From CAWIJJ01 sp963836405 (GTDB taxonomy: Bacteria > Acidobacteriota > Terriglobia > Bryobacterales > Bryobacteraceae), in NCBI GenBank assembly GCA_963836405.1, contig CAWIJL010000019.1, forward strand, positions 1 to 64,000: a DNA stretch of 64,000 bases. The letters are read 5' to 3'. A model generated the notes under the pieces. It saw nothing but the letters and a program-made list of their open reading frames with translations. It was not told where the DNA came from and made no database searches. Positions 1 to 10,795 of this stretch are shown here, in pieces; position 1 is the first letter of the stretch; the number at the start of each line of letters is the position of its first letter. The translations under genes were made by a program, and so were the position numbers.

Positions 1-442
1 GGCTTTCAACGAGCGTGCCTGTGGGGTTCGACCTGGCGAACACCTACCCGTAAACGCAGCGCCATTACCCTGGATCAATCCGGCGTGTGGCCCTTCTCGT
101 CGTCGGGCAGTTAGACGTCCGAGTGGATTACTTCTGGTCGGCGCGTAATCCGCTCGGGATAAGAGCTGAGGTGCGAAGAAAAGCGCTTCATTGTTCCTTT
201 GTGAGAAGGGGATCTCGCGACCTCGGCGGGGATCCCCCTCTTAGAACAGCAGAACAGAGCGGCTGGCAGGCAAATACGGGGCCGCGGACGGATTCGATGA
301 GGTCAACAATGGATACCATTTGATGACTCCGGTTGGGCGGGTTGGCCCCATTCCGACGAAGTTTCGTACTGGTCGAGCGCAGACTGGTCTGAGCGTTCCG
401 CTGGACTCTCGTATACAATGATCGGGAACGCGGCCATTTCAA
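1..442. other. Non-coding stretch upstream of the TIR gene
   Basis: No convincing gene is seen here; the short open frames lack family resemblance and ribosome sites. Bases about 49-113 resemble 26275-26330, which lies just downstream of the third ftsH-gph module (shared GTAAACGCAG and ATCCGGCGT blocks with similar spacing). The window may therefore begin just past another module copy. A TATACAAT-like box at 412-419 could be the -10 of the TIR operon, but no good -35 is visible. Confidence 0.4.
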
Positions 443-1738
443 ATGGCATTTGTTCCCAAATACGATCACGATCTCTTCATCAGTTACGCTCACCTGGATG
501 GATTTGAGTGGGTGCAAGGGTATGTCAGCGATCTGCAAGAGGAACTGGTCCGGCTGACGCCGGGGCGAATCAAGCCAATAATCTTTCTGGACGATCAGGC
601 TCTCCGCGCGGGGGACGAGATCGACGCGCGGGTAGCCGCGGCGATCGAAAGCTCGGCGATTCTAGTGCCGGTGGTTTCTCCGAATTACCAGGCAAGCCCG
701 TACTGCATAGGAAAGGAACTCGCGCTTTTTCAACGGCTGAATGGGGCTCAGTCGGAACGGATCCTGCAAATCATCCGAGTGCCACTTCCTCCCCCGGCAC
801 AGCCGCCGGTCCGCAACAACAAATGGATCCGGTTTTGCGATCACATCCGGGAGCACCCCCGGGGGAGCACCGCGTACCGGCAGGCGATGGACAAGATCGT
901 CGAGGCGCTGCTGGCGAAGCTGCTCGCGATGCGGCGTGAATCACAGTCCTTGTACATTGCCTGGCCGGCGGACCGGCTGCACCCCGATCGGGAGAGCATC
1001 GAGAAGGAGTTTCAAGACCGTGGATATGTGCTTTTGCCCAACCAGGTATTCACGGAGTTTACCAACCGCGAGGACATCGGGGCCGAACTTGGCGGCGCGG
1101 ACGTTTCGATTCACCTTTTCGATCGCCAGCCAGACCTGTTGGCCGACACCCAACTGGCGATCGCGGTGGAACTCGGTAAGCCGACCATCATCGTGACACG
1201 GAGCCCCATCGAGCCGCGGCGCGGCCACCTGGACGGGGAGATTCCGATTTACCTGAAAGACCCAAACGCGAGGCAGAGCCTGATCGACCGGGTGAAAAGG
1301 ACGCTGGGGACGGATGCCACAACCTCCAGGGCGGCGCTGCCGGTGTTTCTGCTGTACCAGCGGGAAATCGATGCGCGGTGCGCATGGAACTGCACGGCGT
1401 TGCTGAAAGAGCGGGCGCGCTACGACCTGGAGATCCTGCAGCCGGATGCGGACGATCCTCATTTCGAGCTCAACTTAGACCAATACGTGCCGCAATTGGG
1501 CCGGGCGCGCGGCGTGGTGGTTTGCTGGGGGGACGCGCCGCAGGCGTGGTTCGAACAAATCGACCGCAAGCTCACCTCGATGATGCTGGTGGAACGACGG
1601 CTTTCGGGGCTGCGCCGGGCCAATTACTACGGAGAGCCCTTTCCGAAAGAGGTGAAATCTCTGCGGAATGTGTTCGAAATCCGCCAGGATCCGGACATCG
1701 ATCCGTTCCTGGCCGCGCTGAGGAGCGACGGGAGATGA
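443..1738 (+). CDS. TIR-domain protein with two further Rossmann-like/TIR-like domains
   Basis: A 431-residue protein. Residues about 8-150 are a TIR domain: strand A reads DLFISYAH, a FLDD segment follows, and the SPYCIGKE segment puts Glu92 where NADase-type TIR domains carry their catalytic glutamate. Two further alpha/beta segments, about 170-285 (LYIAWPADR ... IAVELGKPTIIV) and 300-431 (VFLLYQREIDA ... GVVVCWGD), look like divergent TIR-like or DUF4062-like folds; this is inferred from strand-helix rhythm, not a database hit. The stop overlaps the next start (ATGA), so it is translationally coupled to an nSTAND/WD40 NTPase, the usual partner in bacterial TIR signalling or immunity pairs. 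Catalytic activity is inferred. The start follows a weak ribosome site. Confidence 0.85.
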   Translation: MAFVPKYDHDLFISYAHLDGFEWVQGYVSDLQEELVRLTPGRIKPIIFLDDQALRAGDEIDARVAAAIESSAILVPVVSPNYQASPYCIGKELALFQRLNGAQSERILQIIRVPLPPPAQPPVRNNKWIRFCDHIREHPRGSTAYRQAMDKIVEALLAKLLAMRRESQSLYIAWPADRLHPDRESIEKEFQDRGYVLLPNQVFTEFTNREDIGAELGGADVSIHLFDRQPDLLADTQLAIAVELGKPTIIVTRSPIEPRRGHLDGEIPIYLKDPNARQSLIDRVKRTLGTDATTSRAALPVFLLYQREIDARCAWNCTALLKERARYDLEILQPDADDPHFELNLDQYVPQLGRARGVVVCWGDAPQAWFEQIDRKLTSMMLVERRLSGLRRANYYGEPFPKEVKSLRNVFEIRQDPDIDPFLAALRSDGR

Positions 1739-2199
1739 CGGCTGATCCTCCGGAGCGGATGGAAACCGCGGTGCCGTATCCGGGTTTGCGGCCGTTCGAG
1801 GCGGCCCAGGCGCGGTGGTTCTTCGGGCGAGACCAGCAAATCCTCGAATTGCTGGAGCGGCTTTCGGCAAACCGGCTCCTTGCGGTAGTGGGCGTATCGG
1901 GCAGCGGAAAGTCCTCCCTAGTGCGTGCCGGGCTGCTGCCGGCGCTGGAGGCGGGACACCTGACGAAAGCGGGAGCGAGATGGCGCTTTGCGATTCTGCG
2001 TCCGAGCGGAAATCCGCTGGCGACGCTGGCGGCGCAATTGAACGAGACACTGGGTGCCGATACGCAACGTCTGAACCAGCTGGAGAAGTCCTCCTTCGGC
2101 CTGCTGAGAGCTTCGGAAAAGGGGCGAGCCGCGGATGAGAATTTGCTGGTGCTAATCGATCAATTTGAGGACCTATTTCGGTTAGGCTGCGTCAATTAA
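1735..2199 (+). pseudogene. nSTAND NTPase-WD40 gene, 5' fragment (interrupted by IS)
   Basis: N-terminal part of a STAND-type NTPase that starts on the ATGA overlap with the TIR gene. The opening YPGLRPFEAA and FFGRDQQI segments are the usual entry to nSTAND1 domains. Walker A is GVSGSGKSS at about residues 54-62 and Walker B is LVLIDQFED at about 138-146. Codon 150 (TTA, 2182-2184) is the last native codon; an insertion sequence follows and adds only four residues before a stop at 2199. Joining codon 150 directly to 3486 restores one reading frame, so the gene was intact before insertion. As it stands the product would be a truncated P-loop peptide. Confidence 0.85.
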
Positions 2200-3482
2200 T
2201 AAAGGTAGCAACTTGACGCGGTTGGAGATATACTTGTGTCTGCATGGAGAAGGACGAGAGGTCTCTGCGCCGAAAGTTCTCGCGCGTGTGGTCCCTGCTT
2301 GATGAACGGAGCCGACGACTCATGGCTGCCAGCGAAGCTCTCGCCTTGGGGTACGGAGGTGTTTCGACGATTCGGCGAGTCAGTGGTCTTTCACGAAAAG
2401 CCATTGCCAATGGGATACGTGAGATCACTGATGGAAATTCGAAGCCGGGACGGATTCGCCGCGAAGGCGCTGGCCGGAAGAGCATTGTCGAGCGTGATCC
2501 CAAGCTACTCGTCTCGTTGGATAGGTTGATTGAACCGGAAACTCGGGGCGATCCCGAATCCCCCTTGCGTTGGATCTGCAAGAGCACTCGAAATCTTGCT
2601 GCTCAACTGACTCGGCAGAAGCACCCAGTCAGTCATGAAAAAGTGGCACAACTTCTGCGCGATCAGAACTACAGCCTACAAAGCAACCGGAAGACGGAGG
2701 AAGGTACGGATCATCCCGACCGCGATGCACAATTCCGTCATATCAACGCCCAGGTGAAGCGAGCCTTGGTGGCGGGGATGCCGGTAGTATCGGTGGACAC
2801 CAAGAAGAAGGAACTGCTCGGAAACTACGAAAATGGCGGCCAACAGTGGCTTCCGGCAAAGAAACCCGTCAAGGTCAACGGACACGATTTTCCCGGTCCC
2901 GACCTTCCCCGCGCCTATCCATATGGCATCTACGACTTGGCGCGCAACACGGGGTTCGTAAATGTGGGGACGGACCATGACACCGGAGCATTCGCGGTCG
3001 CGTCCATCCGGGGGTGGTGGCGTAGCGAAGGCAGAGTGTTGTACGCGCAGACGACCGCGTTGCTGATTACGGCCGATGGTGGGGGCAGCAACGGCTCACG
3101 GTTGCGGCTCTGGAAATTGGAGTTGCAGAAGTTGGCGGATGAAACAGGCCTTTCGATTTCGGTCTGTCACTTTCCCCCCGGCACCAGCAAATGGAACAAG
3201 GTCGAACACCGATTATTCTCTTTCATCTCCTCGAATTGGCGCGGCGAACCGCTCCGCGACTATGAGACGATCGTTAATCTGATCTCTCGCACCACGACGG
3301 CCAAGGGGCTCCAAGTAACCTGCCGCCTGGATCGCAGGAAATACCCGACTGGCAGAAAGGTGACGGACGAGGAGATCGAGCGAGTGAATTTGGAAAAGAA
3401 CAAATTCCATGGCGAATGGAATTACACCATTCACCCCTCAAGGCATTAGTTTTAGTTGCTACCTTTATTTATTGACGCTGCC
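2185..3482 (+). mobile_element. ISAzo13-like insertion sequence, 1298 bp
   Basis: Terminal inverted repeats of 29 bp at 2185-2213 and 3454-3482 differ at two positions; both contain GGTAGCAACT at their inner ends. They are flanked by a 3-bp direct repeat TTA (2182-2184 and 3483-3485), read as the target-site duplication. One transposase gene fills the element. Removing the element and one TTA restores the nSTAND frame exactly, which fixes the boundaries to the base. Near-identical ends and an intact transposase indicate a recent insertion. Confidence 0.92.
2244..3449 (+). CDS. ISAzo13-family transposase
   Basis: A 401-residue DDE transposase encoded by the insertion sequence. The N-terminus carries a helix-turn-helix-like segment (about residues 25-60, GGVSTIRRVSGLSRKAI). 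The presumed catalytic triad is Asp in VVSVDTKKKE, Asp in LLITADGGGSN, and Glu in WNKVEHRLFSF. Motif order and length fit the ISAzo13 family. It lies between the inverted repeats with about 59 bp upstream and 33 bp downstream, as expected for a one-gene IS. It appears intact and potentially active. Confidence 0.9.
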   Translation: MEKDERSLRRKFSRVWSLLDERSRRLMAASEALALGYGGVSTIRRVSGLSRKAIANGIREITDGNSKPGRIRREGAGRKSIVERDPKLLVSLDRLIEPETRGDPESPLRWICKSTRNLAAQLTRQKHPVSHEKVAQLLRDQNYSLQSNRKTEEGTDHPDRDAQFRHINAQVKRALVAGMPVVSVDTKKKELLGNYENGGQQWLPAKKPVKVNGHDFPGPDLPRAYPYGIYDLARNTGFVNVGTDHDTGAFAVASIRGWWRSEGRVLYAQTTALLITADGGGSNGSRLRLWKLELQKLADETGLSISVCHFPPGTSKWNKVEHRLFSFISSNWRGEPLRDYETIVNLISRTTTAKGLQVTCRLDRRKYPTGRKVTDEEIERVNLEKNKFHGEWNYTIHPSRH

Positions 3483-3485
3483 TTA

Positions 3486-6482
3486 ATGGACAGCGGAGAC
3501 CTGAAGGCGGAGGATGGGGCCCAGTTCGTGAACCAGCTTCTGGCGGTGGCGGAGGAGCCGAGGCCGGAGTATCGGGTACACCTGGTGCTCACACTGCGCA
3601 GCGAGTACCTCGGGCGCTGCGACGAATTTCAGGGGCTTCCGGAGGTGCTGAACCGGGCACAGTATTTGGTCCCGCGATTGACGCCGGAAGAGATGCGGAA
3701 GGCGGTCGAGAATCCGGCGGCGCTGGAAGGGGTGGGGATTGAGGACAGGCTGTTATCGCAGTTACTGTCGGATGCGTCTACGGGAAACGACGCTCTGCCG
3801 CGACTGCAACATCTGCTGATGCGACTCTGGCATTCTCGCAGCAGCGGGGATGCGATGACGCTGGCGGACTACAACCAGCCGGAAATCGGGGGATTGCAGA
3901 GCGCGCTGGACCTGCATGCCACCCGCATTTTTGATTCGTGTACACAGCGGCAAAAGGAGATCGCCCGCCGGCTGTTTCAAGCGCTGACGCGGTACGAGGA
4001 AGGAGCACATGACGCGCGGCGTCCCACCCGCATGTCCCAGATGCCGGGACTGACGGGCGCAGCGGCAAAAGAAGTCCAGGAGGTGATCAAGCGCTTCCGA
4101 GAGGAGAATTTTCTGGCTCTATTGCCTGCGGGACCGGACGACGACCCCGAGATCGATATCACGCACGAAAGCCTGATCCGTCACTGGCAGCTGCTGGACG
4201 GATGGGTTCGGGAGGAGGCGCGCGCGGCGGAGATCTATCGAGGTCTGGCAAAGGCGGCGAGCAGCCGTCAAGATCCGATCTGGACGGATGTGGAGCTTCA
4301 GGAAGCGCTTCGATGGCGCGACGAATTCGGGCCGAACGAAATATGGGCGGGGCGTTACAGCACGGACGGACTGAAAGGGGCGCTGCGACTGTTGGAGCGG
4401 CTGGAAAAGCAGTGGAAAGACAGCGAAAAGCGCAAACAGCGCCAGTTCCGCATTGTTGCTGGATTAGCCTTACTGTTTCTGGTATTGGCCGCCGCGGCAT
4501 TCTACGAATGGCAGCGGGCTACTAGCGCGGAGAGGGCGGTGAGTGCGATCCGGCTAGCCGCCCACCGGGCCGGAGAATCCGAGCGGCTAATTCGAGGTGG
4601 GATGGAACCGCTGCACGCGAAGCTGCTAGCGGCCATCGATGCTTTGCGGGCGGTCGGTTCGGCGGACATGGACGAGGAGGTACGGAAGGCGGCGCAGTTG
4701 CTGGCGCTGCCGACAGTGCTGCTGAAACACGACGCTGTGGTCCAGTCCGTGGCTTTCGGTCCGGAAGATCGATTCGTGGTCACGTTGCCGGAAGGGAACA
4801 AGGCGCTGTTGTGGGACATCGCAAAAGGAACGGTGGTCCAAAGTTACGTTCATACGGGCCGAGTGAATGGCTTCACCCTCAGCGAGAATCGAGATTTGAT
4901 CGTGACGGTTGGGTCGGATGGCGATGCCATAGTCTGGCATACGCTGGCGGGAGGGAAGCCGGTTGTGCTCCTGCATCACGACGAGGCCGTGAATGCCGCC
5001 GCATTCTCGCCGGATGGGAAGACCGTGGCCACGGCGTGCGACGACGGGAAAGTGCGGCTCTGGGACCTCACATCGGGCCGGGCATTGGCAACGGCGCAGC
5101 ACGACGGGCCGGTAAACATGGTTGCGTTCAGCCCGGACGGGAGTCTGGTGGCGAGCGCAGGTGATGACAATGGAGCCTGGGTCTGGCGTGCGCCTGGATT
5201 GGGCCGAGTTGCCCAACTTGGGATGGCGGAGCTGGTAACCTCGTTAGTCTTTACCACGGACGTCTTCGGTCTCGCCACCGGCAATGCAAAACTTCGTCCC
5301 CGGCTGGTCCTCACCGCAGACTACGCCGGGGAGGTGGGAATTTGGGGTGTGCCGGTGAACGGCTTTCGCTGGACGCTGTTGGCCAGAACTCAGATCGGCG
5401 CGTGGCACTTAGCGGTGACCGGAAACTCCTCTTCCGAGCCGCCCCTGTGGCCCTTGCGAACTACACGATTTGGGCAGATGGCGTCCATGGAGAGAGAACA
5501 GAAGCTGGACTTGGGTCAGTTCGGGGGGATTAGTGATAACGGAATACGAAGCTTGGTGCTAGGCGAGATTGGACCGCTCGCCGTGAGCCGCGGAAAGATC
5601 GCGCGCCTTTTTGCTACGGGCACCTCTGACAGGTATCAAGAGTCGATCCGGTTGTCACATCCGGATATGCTAACTTGGGCGGCAATCAGCGAAGCCGGAT
5701 CAGAGTTTCTGACGGCGGGCGGACGTTCAGTACAGGTATGGGAGCCGCCACCCCAACTGCGGCGCGGGGCGGATATCGGCGCCGTCAGCGAGGACGGATT
5801 CTGGGCGGCACGTGTGACAGACGGCGCCGTCCAGTTGATTGACCTCCGGGCAGGGAGAGAAGGGACGATGTCGGTGACATCGAAGTTGGTTCCCCCGGAA
5901 GGACTTGCGTTCAGCCAGGACGGCAAGTTCCTGACAGAGTTGCACCCAGACCGTGTAGTAGTATTGGATGCGGTTGCGGGAACCCAGCGAGAACTGAAGC
6001 CGAGCCGGGGCGAATCCGTCACATACGCACGCATTGCTGCCGGCACTCTGCTACTGGCGGGACCGCAGGAAATTTCGGTTTGGGATCCGGATACGAGCGA
6101 GGAGCGCTGGCGTGCTACGCCCGGAGTGGCGATCCGCGGCGCAAGGTTGAGCCCGGATGGACGGCATATTGTTGCGTGGACAGGCGACGGACAACTGTAT
6201 CTCTATGCAAACGACGAAGGGGGGAGCACAAAAGGGAAGCCGAAACGATTTGATGCCGTCGGCGATGTCCAGTTCAGCCCGGATGGCGCGAGGCTGGCGG
6301 TCTGCGGAGACTCCGGGGGGGTCTCGCTCGTTGAGGCAAACACCGGCGAACTAGAAGTGACGCTGAAAACTGACGCCAACTGCCAGGCGCTTGCGTTCGA
6401 CCTGACGGGACGGCTGCTGTCCATCGGCGACGGAGCAGGCATCTCGGTGTGGGATGCTGCGAGACGGCAGAAAAGAGCGTAA
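3486..6482 (+). pseudogene. nSTAND NTPase-WD40 gene, main 3' fragment
   Basis: Continuation of the split NTPase gene after the IS; ATG at 3486 is simply the next native codon. It encodes the rest of the NTPase/helical region, with segments LTLRSEYLGRC and DITHESLIRHW typical of STAND proteins. A membrane segment follows (restored residues about 470-492, VAGLALLFLVLAAAAF), then a long WD40 beta-propeller region from about residue 560 with repeats such as VNAAAFSPDGKTVATA and VRLWDLTSG. The frame stops at 6482 in mid-repeat; the propeller resumes in another frame (6449-6820). The IS end could supply a TTG at 3456 for expression of this half. The family acts as a signal-responsive NTPase; here it is probably dead. 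Confidence 0.85.
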
Positions 6483-6820
6483 TTGCCCTATCGAGCGGGA
6501 TCAACGGCGTGGCCTTCAGTTCGGATTCGAGATTTCTGGCGACACTGGGGGATGACGGCTATGCGCGTGTGTGGAGGCTCGCTGACGGCTCGGAGGTCGC
6601 GCGGATTCCCGGCCGGACGCTTCCCAATAGAGGGAGCCTCTACTATGAGCGGGCGCACTATGAGCGGGCGGGACTGGCGTTCGCAGGCGGCAACCGGTAC
6701 TTGTACGTGGACCATGCGCTTTTCTATTGGAAGACCGACGATGTGATCCAGCAAGCTTGCCGGTTGTTCGCGCCGGAGACGATCCCGGCGGAGTACGCGG
6801 GGGTTTGCGAGCGGAAATGA
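6449..6820 (+). pseudogene. Frameshifted C-terminal WD40 tail of the nSTAND gene
   Basis: Encodes the last WD40 repeat and C-terminal cap in a different frame from the preceding fragment. GINGVAFSSDSRFLATL and ARVWRLADGSEVARI are clear propeller repeats, and the ending (WKTDDVIQQAC) matches the usual close of nSTAND1-WD40 proteins. The shift falls between about 6449 and 6482, near a short A-run (GAAAAGAG). Either a real frameshift added a second lesion to the gene or there is a one-base assembly error. No independent start or ribosome site is present, so it is not read as a separate gene. Confidence 0.75.
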
Positions 6821-6870
6821 GCCCGGAAAGGCGTTGCGGCGTTACAATCAGTCGAGCGCCGGGACGGCCT

Positions 6871-6888
6871 GTAGGTCTTTCGACCTAC
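6871..6888. terminator. Hairpin between convergent genes
   Basis: Perfect 7-bp inverted repeat (GTAGGTC / GACCTAC) with a TTTC loop, between the end of the nSTAND gene and the convergent TAT protein, whose stop codon it overlaps. No T-run follows on either strand, so a terminator role is only a suggestion. Confidence 0.35.
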
Positions 6889-7664
6889 CCCTTTGCTGGG
6901 ATCCCGGCCCGGCGCGGAGCCGGTTCCATAGCGATCTCGACGGGTTCCCACTTGCCGGGAATGGGCGACCGCACCGAAGACAACCCCAGTAGGGAGCGCA
7001 GGCGCTGAGGCAGCTCGCTTTTCGCGGGACTGTATGGGCGGACATGTTCGGCCATCCAGGATGCAAAGAGCACGCCGTTTAGAGCGCCGGCCAAGTCTAA
7101 CAAACCATCCTTGGCGGACCGGGGAATGTCTTCCGCGGACGCGATCAAACCGGGATTCTGAAGGGCTTTCAGGCGTGCCAGGCGTAATGGCCCGCTCGGA
7201 GTTTTCGCGGCGTCTCCCCAAGTGTTTGGAAGGCGTTTCAGCCGGAGAACCGCGCCCGAGGTCAGACGCGCCTGGCGGTACACCTCGGCATATTGTTCAA
7301 CGCGCACGGCCTCAGGAACGGGATCGTTGGAGGCGGGACGGACGACACGGACGACGAAGCGCAATTCGCGGTCACGGGCGAAGTAATGGAGCAACTGGCG
7401 CAGGTACGAAATCATAAAGCGATCGCCGCTGTGGAAGACGAACGTCCGGCGATAGCGTGAGCGAGTTCTGAGTTTCCGGATGGCGGCGATGTGTCGTGGA
7501 GGATCGGAAGTTATCAGGAAGCCGAGGATGAATGGCGCAGTGCGTTCGATTGTGCTGGCGCTTTCGGCGACGTAAGCGTACGTGGCGGAGGCGGGAACGG
7601 CGAGGACGGCTGAGCCGGCGGCAAGAGAGCCAGCAAGAAAAGTTCGCCTGGTCAGGTCCGGCAC
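6885..7664 (-). CDS. TAT-exported hypothetical protein, possibly DUF3800-like
   Basis: A 259-residue protein. The N-terminus has a twin-arginine signal (RRTFLAG followed by a hydrophobic stretch ending PASA), so export is predicted. The following YAYVAESAS ... FILGFLI ... FVFHSGDRF pattern faintly resembles DUF3800 proteins (which start YVDESG), but the key Asp is Ala here and a signal peptide is not typical of that family. No catalytic motif is recognised. It converges on the nSTAND gene. Function is unknown. Confidence 0.6.
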   Translation of the reverse strand: MPDLTRRTFLAGSLAAGSAVLAVPASATYAYVAESASTIERTAPFILGFLITSDPPRHIAAIRKLRTRSRYRRTFVFHSGDRFMISYLRQLLHYFARDRELRFVVRVVRPASNDPVPEAVRVEQYAEVYRQARLTSGAVLRLKRLPNTWGDAAKTPSGPLRLARLKALQNPGLIASAEDIPRSAKDGLLDLAGALNGVLFASWMAEHVRPYSPAKSELPQRLRSLLGLSSVRSPIPGKWEPVEIAMEPAPRRAGIPAKG

Positions 7665-7847
7665 AGTGACAATCTTAATCGTCAGGACGCGGGACGCGCA
7701 AGGGGCCGATCACAAGGAGCGCCGGGAAGTTGGCCGCCCGGCGACTCCCGTCGACAGCCCACCCCCACCAGCAGCGCCATTCACGCCGAAGGCGCCTCGC
7801 GAGCAGATCGTCGGCCACTCGGAACTGCCCATTTGGCTGTGTAGTCG

Positions 7848-8668
<821 letters not shown>

Positions 8669-8672
<4 letters not shown>

Positions 8673-9304
8673 TCCCTCCGTTTCCGGTCTACATTTTTGA
8701 CATCGACGGGACCCTGCTGGACTCGGCCCAGGATATTTGCGGGGCGGTCCAGCAGGCCCTCGAAACCCTGCCCGATTGTCCTCCCGTCACCTTTGAATTC
8801 CTTCGCGGCTACATCGGCCGCCACCTGATCGAAACGTTTGGCGCGGTGATACCGGACTGCCCTGCCGAACAGGTGGACCGGCTGATTCAGCAATACCGTT
8901 CCATCTATCTGGGCCGGGGACACAAGATGACGCGGGTCTACCCGGGCGTGGAGGAAGGCCTGGCCGCGCTCGGCGGGCGCAAGACCACCGCCACCACCAA
9001 GGGCACGCCCACCACGCGCGCGGTGCTCGAGATGTTCGGACTGATCCGGCATTTCGAACACGTGCAGGGCACCGACGGGATCCCGTACAAGCCCGCTCCC
9101 GATGTCCTGCTGGCGGCGATGAACGCGCTGGGGGCGAGCCGCGAGGACTGCCTGATGGTGGGGGATTCGGCGGCGGACATGGAAGCGGGCAAGCGGGCCG
9201 GCATCCGGACCTGCGCGGTGCGGTACGGCTACGGTCGCGAAGAAGACCTGGCCAGGTTCTCCCCGGACTACTGGATCGACGACTTGCGCGAACTCTGCCG
9301 CTGA
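8669..9304 (+). CDS. gph: HAD-family phosphatase, phosphoglycolate phosphatase-like (copy 1)
   Basis: A 211-residue HAD hydrolase. Motif I is FDIDGTLLD (Asp11 nucleophile, Asp13), the cap helices follow, then TTKGTPTTR (motif II region), Lys in YKPAPD (motif III), and GDSAADMEAG (motif IV). Length and motif order match Gph-type phosphatases, which remove 2-phosphoglycolate formed during DNA repair; substrate specificity is inferred. The GTG start overlaps the ftsH' stop (GTGA), so translation is probably coupled. A paralogue at 18546-19181 is nearly identical. All motifs are intact here. Confidence 0.88.
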
Positions 9305-9310
9305 ACCTCG

Positions 9311-10732
9311 CTACTCATCAATTTCGCCGATTACGCGGTGTGCCGATTCCAAGGCGCCCTGCATCCATCCATTCCAACAGCTTGTGTGTTCGCCGGCAAA
9401 ATGAATCCGCCCCTCGCGGCGGGCATTGAGTGGAATGGTGCGGATCTGACCCACGTTGTATTGCGCCCATGCGCCACGCTGCCAGGGATCATTTGCCCAA
9501 CTGTTCGAGACGCCTCCTTCAAACTCTTCTGACAGTCCCGGGAAGACTCTCTGAGCATCCCCGAAGACCGCCTCGATTTGTTGCGACGGGCTCATCGCAT
9601 CGAGTCTTACGGCGGCCTTCGACTCCGTGTATGCGAGGAGCAGAGAACGGCCTTCATCACGATCCAACGCCCACAGGCGCTCGATAGGCAGGTCGGTGTA
9701 GGCGAACCCGCTCAAGCCCTCACGCCGCCAGAAATTCGATCTTGTCTGCAGGAATACCTTGGTTGATGGCGTATATTCCTGGGCGTTAATCAACTCCTGT
9801 TTGGCCCCGGCAAGCCGCGCTTCCGAAAACATCTTCCGTACAACCGAGAACGGAGCCGCGCAGACGACATGCTGGCCGCGGATCAGTTGCCTCTCGCCCT
9901 GGCGTTGAATGACCACCCAAGCGGAACGGCCGTCCTGTCCGATTGCGATGACCCGCGAACCGTAGCGAATGCGCGCCTCCAGTCGTGCCGCGAACGCTCG
10001 TGGAAGTAAGTCGTTCCCGCCCTTGATGTGCGAGGGTGGCCTTGCCGACTGGCGATTGAGTTCATCGAGCAGCCACCAGGCGGCGGATCCCACATCCGCA
10101 TCGGACCCCAGGGTCAACAGATGGACGGCGTCACGCGACAGGCCCCGGTTTCCGAGAAACTCTCGATAGGTAATTCCGTCGTAGCGGGAAAGTGCCGCCG
10201 GAATCTGTCCATTCAAGCCAGAACGGCCGAGCGAGCGGACCACGCTATCTACGTACCGCTCCTGTAGACCGGAGAGGCCGGCCGCTGCCTCTTCCGGTGA
10301 AAGGTTCAGCGGCCACCGCACCGCCGTTTTTGCGGTTGCCCGATAGGAGCGGCCTTGAATATGATACGTGTCGTCCATTTCTACCGGGCGAAAGGGCTCC
10401 AGTTCGAGTCCGAACTCCCGGATGTAATGCAATGTGAACTCGTGAGTGTCGGGAATACGCGCAGCGCCGGCTTCGGCAGTCAATCCGAATGCCAGGCCTT
10501 CGCGAAGCGTCTTCACCCGGCCACCTGGCCGCGCCTGGCCCTCGAACAGCAGGACGTCGTGGCCCTGCCGGCTGAGTTCGTAAGCCGAGCACAGACCAGC
10601 AAGGCCTCCACCCACTACCAGGATGCGCTTGGCTGCGCCCTGGCGTTGGGGCATTATGAGCGGTGAGGAGCCGAGCCCCGCCGCGCCGGCGAACATGGCG
10701 AGAAGGCTTCTCCGATTCGGCTTTGCGTCCAT
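9311..10732 (-). CDS. Flavin amine oxidase (L-amino-acid/monoamine oxidase-like), exported
   Basis: A 473-residue FAD-dependent oxidoreductase. A TAT-like leader (RRSLLAMFAGAAG) precedes the Rossmann dinucleotide site GGGLAG at 41-46, with Glu64 for the ribose and the GGRV motif at 70-73 that marks amine oxidases. The C-terminal GRIHFAGEHTS and WMQGALESA segments are the second FAD contact. It would oxidatively deaminate an amine or amino acid, releasing peroxide and ammonia. It converges on gph copy 1 with six bases between them. The start follows a poor ribosome site. Substrate cannot be assigned. Confidence 0.88.
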   Translation of the reverse strand: MDAKPNRRSLLAMFAGAAGLGSSPLIMPQRQGAAKRILVVGGGLAGLCSAYELSRQGHDVLLFEGQARPGGRVKTLREGLAFGLTAEAGAARIPDTHEFTLHYIREFGLELEPFRPVEMDDTYHIQGRSYRATAKTAVRWPLNLSPEEAAAGLSGLQERYVDSVVRSLGRSGLNGQIPAALSRYDGITYREFLGNRGLSRDAVHLLTLGSDADVGSAAWWLLDELNRQSARPPSHIKGGNDLLPRAFAARLEARIRYGSRVIAIGQDGRSAWVVIQRQGERQLIRGQHVVCAAPFSVVRKMFSEARLAGAKQELINAQEYTPSTKVFLQTRSNFWRREGLSGFAYTDLPIERLWALDRDEGRSLLLAYTESKAAVRLDAMSPSQQIEAVFGDAQRVFPGLSEEFEGGVSNSWANDPWQRGAWAQYNVGQIRTIPLNARREGRIHFAGEHTSCWNGWMQGALESAHRVIGEIDE

Positions 10733-10795
10733 TCAGCAACTCTTTCATCCTTCTGCATGCCGCCCGGGCAGAGAATACCGCACAGCGCGCAAGCG

